DNA of 64,000 nucleotides from Streptomyces violaceusniger (GCA_005405945.1 BJHW01000001.1:4030001-4094000), one strand, 5' to 3'. Positions 1 to 8,133 are shown, counted from the stretch's first letter. The notes: generated from the sequence alone by a model not told the origin. Numbers and translations: made by a program.

Positions 1-368
1 CCGTCGGTGCTCTCCTGAATGGCGCCGATGCCGTTGCCGCCATTGGGGACGACGGTCGAGGCGAGCACGCGGCCGTTGTCCTTCCCGCTGTGTTCCAGAC
101 GAATCGCCCTGGGGTAGAGGCCCGTGCCGTCGCGCAGCGGCTTGGGATCCGTCTTCCGCAGGGCCGCCGCGCCGCCCTCGCCGTTCTTCGCCTCGGCGTC
201 GGGGGAGCCGGAGCCCTTGGAACCGGAGTCCTGGGAGGCGGCGGAGGATCCGGTTCCAGAAGAGCCGTCCGAAGTGTCCTGGCAGGCGGTCAGCCCGAAC
301 GCGGCGACGGCGGCCACCGCGGCGACGGCGACCTTACGAGCGTGGTGATGTCCGGTGCGGCGTGACAT
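1..368 (-). CDS. putative secreted lipoprotein, N-terminal part (gene continues off the left edge)
   Basis: The reverse strand opens with ATG at 366-368, five bases after a strong ribosome site GGGGGAG. The predicted protein begins with basic residues (HHHARK), a hydrophobic Ala/Val stretch at residues 13-26 and a lipobox LTAC with Cys29 as the lipidated residue. This is the layout of an exported lipoprotein anchored to the outer face of the membrane. A Ser/Gly-rich linker follows (about residues 30-60), then a segment containing LRDGTGLYPRAIRLEHSGKD. About 122 residues are visible and the C-terminus lies outside the window. Streptomyces sialidase/exo-alpha-type lipoproteins can look like this, but no catalytic motif is visible here, so the function is left open. 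Confidence 0.7.
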   Translation of the reverse strand, partial: MSRRTGHHHARKVAVAAVAAVAAFGLTACQDTSDGSSGTGSSAASQDSGSKGSGSPDAEAKNGEGGAAALRKTDPKPLRDGTGLYPRAIRLEHSGKDNGRVLASTVVPNGGNGIGAIQESTD

Positions 369-465
369 GAGACTCCCCCTGTGTCGCGGGTGGCCCCCGT
401 CCCTGTCCTTCGGGGGCCCGTGACACCAAGGCTGTCCGCCGCCGCTGATGATCCTCTGCCGATCG

Positions 466-482
466 GCTAACGCGTCGCTAAC
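466..482. promoter_or_regulatory. GCTAAC direct repeat, possible OmpR-type operator
   Basis: Two perfect GCTAAC hexamers start at 466 and 477, an 11-bp period. They lie about 100 bp upstream of the lipoprotein gene start at 368, in the only AT-tolerant part of this spacer. Direct hexamers one helical turn apart are the usual layout for OmpR-family response regulators. An OmpR-family pair is encoded at 2.2-3.8 kb. The link to that regulator is inference. Confidence 0.3.
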
Positions 483-544
483 CGCCCTCGCCCCGTGGCC
501 GCCTCATGGGCGCCTCATGGCCGCCTTACGGTCAGCACGACTCG

Positions 545-1921
545 TCACACCGGTTCGGGCTGCGGCTCCGGTTGCAGCGCCGGTGCGGCCTTCGGCTCCC
601 ACAGCCTGGTGGTCCGTACGTAGCCGTGGATCACCGAGCCCATCGCCAGCAGGAGAAGGGGCCCGAACACCCACGGGTGTCCGGCCATCTCCACCGGCAG
701 ATAGCGATAGGCCACCAGGAGGGCGGCGAAGACCACCGCGCCATGGGCGACCAGTTGGGTCCCCGACCGGTCCCAGCCCCGTGCGAGGGAGCGCAGCGCC
801 GCCTCGATCGTGAGCGCGAACACCACGCCCGCGACGAGATCCACGCCGTAGTGGTAGCCGAATCCCAGGGTCGCGCCGAGCGTGGCGACCAGCCAGAACA
901 TTCCCGCGAACCGCAGGACCCGTGGGCCCTGGCGGGAATGGATGAAGATCGCGGTGGCCCATGCCGTGTGCAGGCTGGGCATGCAGTTGCGCGGCGTGAG
1001 CTCGTCGAACGGCATCGAGTGCGGAGCGCTGATGGGCGGCGGCGTGTGCGGCCACAGGTCGGCCAGCGCCCAGTGCTCGCCGCCGGTGCCGAAGGCGCCG
1101 GTGCCGTAGGCGAAGATCGGCCCGACCACCGGGAAGATCATGTAGATGGCCGGCCCGAGGAGGCCGATGGCCAGGAAGGTGCGCACCAGATGGTGGCGCG
1201 GGAAGCGGCGCTCGACCGCCACCTTGCGCAGTTGGTACAGCGAGACGACGACCGCGGCCACCGGAAGCTGAATGTAGACGTAGTCGAGAACGTGGGCGCC
1301 GATCGGGCCCATGGCCTCGACGATCCGGCCCACCATCCACGACGGGTTGCCCAGCGCGTGATCGGCGGCAGCCAGGTACGGGTCGAGCACCGTCGGGCGG
1401 GTCTTCGCCGTGATGAGCAGCCAGGTGTCGCCGGTCTTACGGCCGGCCACCAGCAGCAGCCCCAGCCCGACGCCCTTCAGCAGCAGGGCGCGTTCCCGGC
1501 CGGTGCGGCGCGTGACCGCGATGACCGCAGAGCCCAGCATCACCCACAACGCGCCGTTGCCGAAGGGGTGCCCCTCGGTCACCCTCGCGTCGGCCACCCA
1601 CCGCACCAGGAAGATGACGATGTCGATGCCGATCGCGGCACCGGCCGCGATGAACCGCTCCCGCCGGGTGAGCACCACCATCATCAAGGCCATACCGCCG
1701 TACAGCAGAAAGCCCGATTTGGGGGCGAATACCACCTCTTGGGCCTGGGTGGTCATCGGCCCCGGCAGGTCGTAACGACGCGCGGCGATCTCCATCGCGA
1801 CAAGGAACCCGAGAACCGCCACACCAGCCGTGACCCACAGCACCGCCATTGGTCGGCGCCACGCGGCGAACGTTATTCTGCTGTTTATACGCGAAAACAC
1901 CCGCGATGCTGTAGATATCAA
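545..1921 (-). CDS. PAP2-superfamily integral membrane phosphatase/phosphotransferase
   Basis: The 458-residue polytopic membrane protein has repeated hydrophobic segments. In its C-terminal half it carries the PAP2 signature: RNCMPSLH at residues 311-318, and GFGYHYGVDLVAG near 353-365, whose His357 and Asp361 match the catalytic His/Asp of the family. The length and motif spacing resemble the inositol-phosphotransferase/phosphatidic-acid-phosphatase branch common in Streptomyces, which acts on lipid or polyprenyl phosphates at the membrane. The start is uncertain. The longest frame uses TTG at 1921, and ATG at 1849 (MAVLWVTAG) also precedes a good membrane segment. Neither has a convincing ribosome site. 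The substrate cannot be inferred. Confidence 0.85.
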   Translation of the reverse strand: MISTASRVFSRINSRITFAAWRRPMAVLWVTAGVAVLGFLVAMEIAARRYDLPGPMTTQAQEVVFAPKSGFLLYGGMALMMVVLTRRERFIAAGAAIGIDIVIFLVRWVADARVTEGHPFGNGALWVMLGSAVIAVTRRTGRERALLLKGVGLGLLLVAGRKTGDTWLLITAKTRPTVLDPYLAAADHALGNPSWMVGRIVEAMGPIGAHVLDYVYIQLPVAAVVVSLYQLRKVAVERRFPRHHLVRTFLAIGLLGPAIYMIFPVVGPIFAYGTGAFGTGGEHWALADLWPHTPPPISAPHSMPFDELTPRNCMPSLHTAWATAIFIHSRQGPRVLRFAGMFWLVATLGATLGFGYHYGVDLVAGVVFALTIEAALRSLARGWDRSGTQLVAHGAVVFAALLVAYRYLPVEMAGHPWVFGPLLLLAMGSVIHGYVRTTRLWEPKAAPALQPEPQPEPV

Positions 1922-2174
1922 TTGTTTGGCCGATTTGCTCGATGTGGGTTATAGGTCACTCTTCACACCGGATAGCACGGTTTTCCGGTGAAGGGCGGGC
2001 GATGGGGGCGCTCGTCGTGAGTTCGGATCATGCTAACTGAGCGGTGTGGGCGGGGCTCCGCCCCGGAGAGCCAGCGGCTCTTGGCGCTGGCGTGGGGTGT
2101 CGTCGTCGCCCCGACCTGTCCGGATCTCATCGGTCGCGGTCAAGGCCCGCGTGCCCCGGAACGGTCGGTTCACG

Positions 2175-2189
2175 TAGTGTCATGGCGTG
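2175..2189 (+). promoter_or_regulatory. probable leaderless promoter of the OmpR-type regulator
   Basis: TAGTGT (2175-2180) fits a sigma-70 -10 box. It lies six bases before the GTG start at 2187, so transcription probably begins at the start codon. No ribosome site is visible. A clear -35 box is not seen. Confidence 0.4.
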
Positions 2190-2921
2190 TACGGGAGTGT
2201 CAGCGAGAAACCAGCGCCGGCCCGTGGCAACGGGCAGCACATCCTGGTTGTCGACGATGAATCGAGAATCGCCGAACTGCTCTCGACCACCCTCGAACTG
2301 GCCGGTTACCGGGTCGGCACCGCGGCCACCGGCGGGGAGGCGCTCGACCGGGTCGGGCGGGACCGGCCCGACCTGGTGATCCTCGATGTGATGCTGCCGG
2401 ACCTGGACGGCTTCACGGTGTGCCGGCGCCTGGTGGCGGCCGACGAGAACCATCCGCCGGTGCTCTTCCTCACCGCCCGCGACTCGCTCGACTCGCTGGT
2501 CACCGGCCTCGGCATCGGCGGGAACGACTACGTCACCAAGCCGTTCCGGATCGCCGAGGTGCTGGCCCGGGTGCAGGCCCTGCTGCGCACCCGCAACCGG
2601 CGGCGGGAGGAGCCGTCGCCGCACTACGCGGATCTGGTGCTGGACGACACGACCCGTCAGGCGCGGCGCGGGCGGCGGCCGCTGGAGCTGACCCCGGCGG
2701 AGTTCCGGCTGCTGCGCTATCTGCTGGTCAACGCGGGGCAGGTGCTGTCCAAGGAGCAGATCGGCGAGCATCTGTGGGTGGCGGACCACCGGCGTTACGG
2801 CGACAACGCCATCGAGAAGCTGGTCTCCCGCCTCCGCCACAAGGTCGACGAGGCCGGGCCACCGCTGATCCACACCCGCCGTGGCTTCGGCTACTGGCTC
2901 GGCGGGCTCGCCTCCGGATGA
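2187..2921 (+). CDS. OmpR-family two-component response regulator
   Basis: The protein has 244 residues. The receiver domain (about 18-135) shows the acidic pair Asp23-Asp24, the phosphoacceptor Asp67 in LVILDVMLPDLDG and Lys118 in VTKPF. A Trans_Reg_C winged helix follows (about 150-240), with LTPAEFRLLRYLLVNAG and the DNA-contact region IEKLVSRLRHKVD ending RRGFGYWL. It should bind DNA as a dimer after phosphorylation. Its TGA overlaps the ATG of the downstream kinase (ATGA at 2918-2921), so the two are translationally coupled and form a cognate pair. The GTG start is supported by the -10 box immediately upstream. Confidence 0.93.
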   Translation: MYGSVSEKPAPARGNGQHILVVDDESRIAELLSTTLELAGYRVGTAATGGEALDRVGRDRPDLVILDVMLPDLDGFTVCRRLVAADENHPPVLFLTARDSLDSLVTGLGIGGNDYVTKPFRIAEVLARVQALLRTRNRRREEPSPHYADLVLDDTTRQARRGRRPLELTPAEFRLLRYLLVNAGQVLSKEQIGEHLWVADHRRYGDNAIEKLVSRLRHKVDEAGPPLIHTRRGFGYWLGGLASG

Positions 2922-3832
2922 GCATGCGCGAGCGCCATGGGGACGAGGGCTGCTGCGGGGGCGAGCGCTGTGCGGACGAGCGCCGTGGGGACGCCCCAGC
3001 CCGCGGCGAGGATCGCGGCGAGGCCCACGGCGAGGCGCGCGGCAAGGACCACAGCGAGGCGCGCGGCAAGGACCGCGGCGAGGATGCCTACGAGCGCCAG
3101 CAGCGGCTGGAGGTCCTGCTCCACGAGCTGCGCACCTCCCTCACCACCATCCGCGGCTGGGCCGAACTCCCGCTCCAGGGGCTCAGCGACGACCCCGAGC
3201 TGATGGTGCGCGCCCTGCGCCGGATCCAGGACGAGGCCGACCATATGCATCGGGCGGTCCAGCAGGTGTCCCCCCGCGCGGACGCCTCCTGGGTACGGCC
3301 GCTGGAGACGGAGCCGGTGGATCTGCGGGACGTGGCCGACGAGGCGGTGGCGGATCTGGGGCTGCTCGACCCCGAACGCCCCATCGCCCGCGAGGACTCC
3401 GGCCGGACGACCCTCGTCGTCGACAACCGCATGCTGCGGCACGCCGTGCGCAATCTGCTGGACAACGCGCTGCGCCACACCCCCGCCGGGTCCCCGGTGA
3501 CCGTGGCGGTGCGCGGTCCGGTGGCCGGGGCCGGGGCGGGGGTCGGGGCCGGGACCGAGGGAACGCCGCGCGTCGAGCTGTCGGTCAGCGACCAGGGGCC
3601 GGGCATGGGCCCGCGGGACATCGCCCGGCTCACCGCCCCCCGTTCCGGTTCCGGGAACGGCCTCGGCGAGCTGGGCGGCGGCCTAGGCGAGCTGGGCGGC
3701 GGCCTCGGCCTCACGATCGTGCGGCTGGTGGTCGAGCGGCACGGCGGTGAGGTGAGCGTGAGCAGCGCACGGGGCCGCGGCACCACGGTCACACTGGCCT
3801 TCCCCGCTGTCAGCGTTTCGTCAGGAAACTGA
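2918..3832 (+). CDS. sensor-less (cytoplasmic) histidine kinase partner
   Basis: The 304-residue protein starts at ATG 2918, inside the last codons of the response regulator. HisKA: LLHELRTSLTTIRGWAELP with phosphoacceptor His69. The HATPase domain has the N box (HAVRNLLDNALRHTP), a G1 box SDQGPGMG and a G2 region GGGLGLTIVRLVVERHGG. There is no signal peptide, membrane segment or recognisable sensor domain. The first 57 residues are instead a Gly/Glu/Arg/Lys/Asp-rich tract of repeated EARGKD-like blocks. The usual OmpR-partner kinase has two membrane helices, so this one is soluble or N-terminally reduced. A short duplicated GELGGGL sits just before G2. The input signal is unknown. Confidence 0.85.
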   Translation: MSMRERHGDEGCCGGERCADERRGDAPARGEDRGEAHGEARGKDHSEARGKDRGEDAYERQQRLEVLLHELRTSLTTIRGWAELPLQGLSDDPELMVRALRRIQDEADHMHRAVQQVSPRADASWVRPLETEPVDLRDVADEAVADLGLLDPERPIAREDSGRTTLVVDNRMLRHAVRNLLDNALRHTPAGSPVTVAVRGPVAGAGAGVGAGTEGTPRVELSVSDQGPGMGPRDIARLTAPRSGSGNGLGELGGGLGELGGGLGLTIVRLVVERHGGEVSVSSARGRGTTVTLAFPAVSVSSGN

Positions 3833-3952
3833 CCGGGGGCGTCAGGTGGACAGGGTTCGCTGGTCGCCACGTCCCCAACGCACCTGTTCACGTCCCCGTA
3901 TCCCGAAGGTTCGCGCTCCGCTCCCATCGGAATCCCCCACCCGAGGAGAGAC

Positions 3953-5197
3953 ATGACCGAGACACTGGCAGAGACCACGACCCCGGCGGAAGAGCCGCTT
4001 CCGGAGTTTCCGATGCCGCGGGCGGCCGGCTGCCCCTTCGACCCGCCCCCGATCGCACGGGCGCTGCACGCCGAACGGCCGGTCACGCGCGTGCGGCTGT
4101 GGGACGGCAGCACCCCGTGGCTGGTGACCGGGTACGCCGACCAGCGCGCCCTGCTCGCCGATCCGCGGGTCAGCTCCGAGGCCACTCTGCCCGGGTTTCC
4201 CCACGCGAGCGCCGGGTTCCGGGAGAACGCCACACGGCGCCGGTCCTTCATCACCATGGACGACCCCGAGCACGCCCGGATCCGCCGGATGGTCACCGGA
4301 CCGTTCGCCATCAAGCGGATCGAGGCGATGCGGCCCGAGATCCAGAAGATCACCGATGAGCTGATCGACACCATGCTGGCCGGGCCGGCCCCGGTCGACC
4401 TGGTGCGCGCGCTCGCGCTGCCGCTGCCGTCGCTGGTGATCTGCCGGCTGCTCGGGGTGCCGTACGAGGACCACGACTTCTTCCAGCGGAACAGCTCGCT
4501 CATGATCAACCGTCACTCCTCGGCCGAGGAGGTGGTCGGCGCCAACGAGGCGCTGACCGACTATCTGGAGGGGCTGGTCGCCGCCAAACTCGCCGACCCC
4601 GCCGACGACATGCTCTCCGAGCTGGCCGGGCGGGTCAGGGCCGGTGAGCTGACCCAGCGCGAGGCCGCCAACATGGGTGTCCTGCTGCTGATCGCGGGCC
4701 ATGAGACCACCGCCAACATGATCGCCCTCGGCACCGTGGCCCTGCTCGAGCACCCCGACCAGCTCGCCGTCCTGCGGGAGACCGAGGACCCGAAGGTGAT
4801 CGCCCGGGCCGTCGAGGAGCTGCTGCGCTATCTGTCCATCGTGCACAACGGCCGGCGCCGGGTGGCCCTCGAGGACATCGAGATCGGCGGCGAGACCATC
4901 CGCGCCGGGGACGGGATCATCGTCTACACCGGCACCGCCAACTGGGACACGGAGGTCTTCGCCGAGCCCGAACGGCTGGACATCGGCCGCGACGCCCGCC
5001 GCCACATGGCGTTCGGCTTCGGCGTCCACCAGTGCCTGGGTCAGCCGCTGGCCCGGGTGGAGCTGCAAGTGGTCTACGGCACGCTCTACCGCCGTATCCC
5101 CACCCTGCGGCTCGCCACCGGAATCGACCAACTACCGTTCAAACACGACGGTTTGGTCTACGGCGTCTACGAGCTGCCCGTCACCTGGACGTCATGA
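3953..5197 (+). CDS. cytochrome P450 (bacterial class I, CYP105-like)
   Basis: The 414-residue soluble heme monooxygenase starts at ATG 3953 after GAGGAGAG. The I-helix oxygen-activation motif is AGHETT (248-253). The K-helix ExxR is Glu289-Leu-Leu-Arg292. The heme loop is FGFGVHQCLG with axial thiolate Cys361. Overall sequence character resembles the CYP105 family of Streptomyces, which oxidises xenobiotics, macrolides or fatty acids; the substrate cannot be told from sequence. The stop overlaps the next possible ATG, and a ferredoxin and a ferredoxin reductase follow directly. The operon therefore supplies its own electron chain: NADH to flavoprotein to iron-sulfur protein to P450. Confidence 0.93.
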   Translation: MTETLAETTTPAEEPLPEFPMPRAAGCPFDPPPIARALHAERPVTRVRLWDGSTPWLVTGYADQRALLADPRVSSEATLPGFPHASAGFRENATRRRSFITMDDPEHARIRRMVTGPFAIKRIEAMRPEIQKITDELIDTMLAGPAPVDLVRALALPLPSLVICRLLGVPYEDHDFFQRNSSLMINRHSSAEEVVGANEALTDYLEGLVAAKLADPADDMLSELAGRVRAGELTQREAANMGVLLLIAGHETTANMIALGTVALLEHPDQLAVLRETEDPKVIARAVEELLRYLSIVHNGRRRVALEDIEIGGETIRAGDGIIVYTGTANWDTEVFAEPERLDIGRDARRHMAFGFGVHQCLGQPLARVELQVVYGTLYRRIPTLRLATGIDQLPFKHDGLVYGVYELPVTWTS

Positions 5198-5256
5198 GCG
5201 GCGAGAGCAGCAGCGAAGGCAGCGGCGCGAGCAGCGGCGAAGGCAAGGGAGTCACC

Positions 5257-5454
5257 ATGCGTGTGGAAGTCGATGTGCCCAAGTGTGTGGCGTCGGGGCA
5301 GTGCGTGATGATCGCACCCGATGTGTTCGACCAGCGGGAGGAGGACGGCATCGTGGTCCTGCTGGACGAGCAGCCCGCCCCCGAACTCCACGCCGATGTG
5401 CGGGAGTCCGCGGTGGTCTGCCCGGCGGCGGCGATCCGGGTGATCGAGAAGTGA
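5257..5454 (+). CDS. 3Fe-4S ferredoxin, electron donor to the P450
   Basis: A 65-residue ferredoxin. Cys10, Cys16 and Cys55 (KCVASGQC then VVCPAAAI) are the three-cysteine pattern of the [3Fe-4S] ferredoxins that partner actinobacterial P450s. The fourth ligand position holds a non-cysteine, as in that class. I place the start at ATG 5257, which follows AAGGGAG. An in-frame ATG at 5194 overlaps the P450 stop, but it would add a Ser/Gly-rich 21-residue extension encoded by repeated GCGGCGAG sequence. The TGA at 5452-5454 overlaps the GTG start of the reductase. Confidence 0.92.
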   Translation: MRVEVDVPKCVASGQCVMIAPDVFDQREEDGIVVLLDEQPAPELHADVRESAVVCPAAAIRVIEK

Positions 5455-6641
5455 AGCAGGTGGTGGTGGTCGGCGCCTCCGCCGCCGGTCTGGCGGCGGT
5501 GGAGACGCTGCGCCGGGAGGGCTACGAGGGCACGCTCACGCTCATCGGCGATGAGCCGTACCACCCGTACGACCGGCCACCGCTGTCCAAGCAGATCCTC
5601 GGCGGGCAGTGGGAACCCGATCGGGTGCCGCTGCGCGCCCCCGCCGATCTGGACGCGCTCGGCCTCGAGCTGCGCCTCGGCGTCGCCGCGACCGGGCTGG
5701 ACCTCGCGGGCCGTACGGTCGCGCTGGCCGACGGGTCGCGGGTGCCGTACGACGGCCTGGTCATCGCCACCGGCGTCCGCCCGCGCCGGCTGCCCGGCGA
5801 CGGCGGGGAGCGCGCGCATGTGCTGCGCACCCTGGACGACGCCCTGGCCCTGAGGGACCGGCTGGGCGCGGGGCGGCGGCTGGCGGTGGTCGGCGCCGGG
5901 TTCCTCGGCGCCGAGGCGGCCGCCGTCGCGCGGGGGCTGGGCGCGGAGGTGACGCTGCTGGAACCCGCGCCGGTGCCACTGGCCCCGGCGGTCGGCGAGC
6001 GGGTCGGCCGGATGCTCGCCCAGGCCCACCACGACCACGGCGTGGATCTGCGCACCGGGGTCGCGGTGGCCGAGGTGGCCGACGGCGGGGTGCGGCTGAC
6101 GGACGGCACGCTCTTCGAGGCCGACGAGGTGCTGGTCGCGATCGGCTCGGTGCCCAACACCGACTGGCTGGAGGGCAGTGGGCTCACCCTGGGCGACGGC
6201 CTGGAGTGCGATGAGTACAGCGCCGCCGCGCCGGGTGTGTACGGCGCGGGGGACGTGGCCCGCTGGCACAATCCGCTGTTCGGCACGGCGATGCGGATCG
6301 AACACCGGACCAACGCCACCGAACAGGGCATGGCCGTGGCCCGCAACCTCCTCCGCCCGGACGAACGGCGGCCGTTCGCCCCGGTGCCGTACTTCTGGTC
6401 GGACCAGTACGACGTCCGGATCCAGGCGCACGGGTATCTGCGCGGCCATGAGGAGGTCGCGGTGGTGGAGGGCGAGCCGGAGGAGCGGAAGTTCCTGGCC
6501 GTCTACCGCTCCGGGGACCGGGTGGCCGGTGTGCTGGCCGTCGGGATGCCGCCGAAGGCGGTGCGCACGTGGCGGCAGGCGGTCGCGACGCGGGCGGCGT
6601 GGCGGGACGCGGTGGGGGAGCTGCTGCCGGAGGGGGCGTAG
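5451..6641 (+). CDS. FAD-dependent ferredoxin reductase (NAD(P)H:ferredoxin)
   Basis: A 396-residue flavoprotein of the putidaredoxin-reductase-like pyridine-nucleotide-disulfide family. It has an N-terminal FAD Rossmann motif VVVGASAAGLAAVE, the typical YDRPPLSK segment, and a second Rossmann motif VVGAGFLGAEAA for NAD(P)H near residue 145. GVYGAGDVA binds the flavin ribityl chain, and a reductase C-terminal domain follows. GTG 5451 overlaps the ferredoxin stop, so P450, ferredoxin and reductase are read from one transcript with coupled translation. It transfers hydride from NAD(P)H through FAD to the upstream ferredoxin. Confidence 0.93.
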   Translation: MKQVVVVGASAAGLAAVETLRREGYEGTLTLIGDEPYHPYDRPPLSKQILGGQWEPDRVPLRAPADLDALGLELRLGVAATGLDLAGRTVALADGSRVPYDGLVIATGVRPRRLPGDGGERAHVLRTLDDALALRDRLGAGRRLAVVGAGFLGAEAAAVARGLGAEVTLLEPAPVPLAPAVGERVGRMLAQAHHDHGVDLRTGVAVAEVADGGVRLTDGTLFEADEVLVAIGSVPNTDWLEGSGLTLGDGLECDEYSAAAPGVYGAGDVARWHNPLFGTAMRIEHRTNATEQGMAVARNLLRPDERRPFAPVPYFWSDQYDVRIQAHGYLRGHEEVAVVEGEPEERKFLAVYRSGDRVAGVLAVGMPPKAVRTWRQAVATRAAWRDAVGELLPEGA

Positions 6642-6749
6642 CGGGTACCGCGTGTGCGCGAGGGCGCGTAGCGGGTACCGCGTGAGCGGGCCGTGGCCCG
6701 GTGTGGCGTACGCCCGGAAAATCGCTGGGCGGGCCGCGCCGGGCCTTGC

Positions 6750-6762
6750 TACGGTGACCGGC
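6750..6762 (+). promoter_or_regulatory. probable leaderless promoter for the threonine leader
   Basis: TACGGT (6750-6755) is a good -10 box. It is separated by seven bases from ATG 6763, so the transcript would start at the leader peptide's start codon. No Shine-Dalgarno precedes that ATG. No -35 consensus is visible at the expected distance. Confidence 0.4.
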
Positions 6763-6813
6763 ATGAAGCGCGCTGCCATGACGACGACGCCGGAGAGTGT
6801 CCCGGCGCGCTGA
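6763..6813 (+). CDS. threonine-rich leader peptide (MKRAAMTTTPESVPAR), putative attenuator
   Basis: A 16-codon ORF: ATG at 6763, stop TGA at 6811. Codons 7-9 are three consecutive ACG (Thr) codons at 6781-6789. It lies between a leaderless-type -10 box and a strong hairpin at 6829-6858, upstream of a threonyl-tRNA synthetase-like gene starting at 6899. This is the classic layout for transcription attenuation by ribosome stalling: scarcity of Thr-tRNA would stall the ribosome on ACG-ACG-ACG and alter folding of the hairpin downstream. The match between the codon run and the enzyme's amino acid is the main argument. The alternative fold (antiterminator) is not obvious by eye. Confidence 0.65.
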   Translation: MKRAAMTTTPESVPAR

Positions 6814-6828
6814 TCGACGTTCTGATCC

Positions 6829-6858
6829 GAAGCCCCGGGGCGAGTGCCCCGGGGCTTC
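6829..6858 (+). terminator. strong hairpin between Thr leader and synthetase gene (attenuator stem)
   Basis: A perfect 13-bp inverted repeat (GAAGCCCCGGGGC, loop GAGT, GCCCCGGGGCTTC) starts 16 bases after the leader stop codon. It has no U tract, which is usual for Streptomyces terminators. Its place between the leader peptide and the ATG at 6899 suggests conditional termination. Confidence 0.75.
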
Positions 6859-6898
6859 GCCGTGCGGTCACTCGCCTCACGTTGACGAGGAGACCGCC

Positions 6899-8133
6899 AT
6901 GCCCGACCACCGCAAACTGGGCCGTGAACTGGGCCTGTTCGACACCGACCCGCTGATCGGCGCGGGCCTGCCGTACTGGCTGCCCGACGGCGCGACCGTA
7001 CGGCACACCCTGGAGGAGTACATCCGCGCCGCCGAGCGGCGGGCGGGCTACCGGCATGTGTACTCGCCGGTGCTCGGCAAACGGGAGCTGTACGAGCTGT
7101 CGGGGCACTGGCAGCACTACAGCGACGACATGTTCCCCCCGATGGATCTGGGCTCGGAGGATCTGGGCTCGGAGCAGGTGGTCCTGCGCCCGAGCCTGTG
7201 CCCCCACCACGCGGTCATCTACCGCTCCCGCGCCCACAGCTACCGCGAACTGCCGCTGCGCATGGCCGAGTTGGGCGGGATGTACCGCTCGGAGCTCTCG
7301 GGGGTGCTCGGCGGGCTGACCCGGGTCCGGGCCATCCAGCTGAACGACGCCCATATCTTCTGCACCCTGGACCAGGTCGCCGACGAGGCGGGGCGGCCCT
7401 GGAGATGATCCGCCGGGCGTACGAGGCGCTCGGCATCACCCCGGCCCGCTATCGGCTCTCCCTCCCCGGCCCCGGCGGCAAGTACGTCGCCGCGCCCGAG
7501 ATGTGGCGCCGGTCGACCGCCCTGCTGACCGACGTCCTGGACCGCTCCGGGCTGCCGTACGAGGCGGTGGAGGGCGAGGCCGCGTTCTACGGCCCCAAGA
7601 TCGATGTGCAGGTCGCCGACGGTGCGGGACGCGAGTCCACCCTGTCCACCGTGCAGGTCGACTTCCACCAGCCCGAGCGGTTCGATCTGCACTACATCGG
7701 CCCGGACGGCGCCCGGCACCGTCCGGTCATGGTCCACCGCAGCATCATCGGCAGTGTGGAGCGGGCCGTGGCCCATCTCATCGAGGAGCACGGCGGGGCC
7801 TTCCCCGCCTGGCTGGCCCCCACCCAGCTGGTGGCCCTGCCGATCTCCGAGCCCGAGCTGGCGCCGGCCGAGGAGCTCGTCCGGCGGTGCGGGGAGCTCG
7901 GGCTGCGCGCGGAGCTGGTCGGGCCGGAACGCGGCAGCCTGGGCGCCCGCATCCGGGCCGCCCGCCTCGTCCCGTACCAGGCCGTGCTGGGCGCCCGGGA
8001 GGCCGCGGACGGCCGGGTTGCTCTGCGGCTGCGGGACGGCCGCCGGTTGGACCCGCTACCGGTTGGGGAGGTGCTGGCCCGGATCGAGGCGCTGGTGAGG
8101 GGGCACGGCGCCGAGCTGTGGGATGCGGAGTAG
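6899..8133 (+). CDS. threonyl-tRNA synthetase paralog: catalytic plus anticodon-binding domains only; single-base frameshift
   Basis: When one base is restored in the G run at 7390-7393 the protein has 411 residues. Class II catalytic core: motif 2 region MYRSELSG (about 128-135), QLNDAHIF, GKYVAAPEMWRRS, and motif 3 VMVHRSIIGSVERA. The three ThrRS zinc ligands are present: Cys101 in SLCPHH, His152 in NDAHIF and His280 in VMVHRS. A HGTP-type anticodon-binding domain ends the protein (APTQLVALPIS onward). The N-terminal TGS and editing domains of housekeeping ThrRS (about 640 residues) are absent. ATG 6899 follows GAGGAG at good spacing. Without the repair, frame 1 stops at 7408. The enzyme should charge tRNA-Thr. 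It may be a stress-induced or antibiotic-insensitive second copy, which is inference. Confidence 0.85.

Noticed and set aside
3953..6641. P450 operon as part of a secondary-metabolite cluster
   Set aside because: No PKS, NRPS, terpene or other scaffold gene occurs nearby. The P450, ferredoxin and reductase stand alone.
6763..6860. T-box riboswitch in front of the ThrRS-like gene
   Set aside because: No T-box sequence or specifier-loop architecture is visible in the roughly 100-base leader, and the leader is too short. A Thr-codon peptide is present instead.
7380..7410. Programmed ribosomal frameshift in the ThrRS-like gene
   Set aside because: The break is the same type (one base short in a G/C run) as about 17 others in unrelated genes of the window, and there is no slippery sequence with a stimulatory structure. 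An assembly error is simpler.
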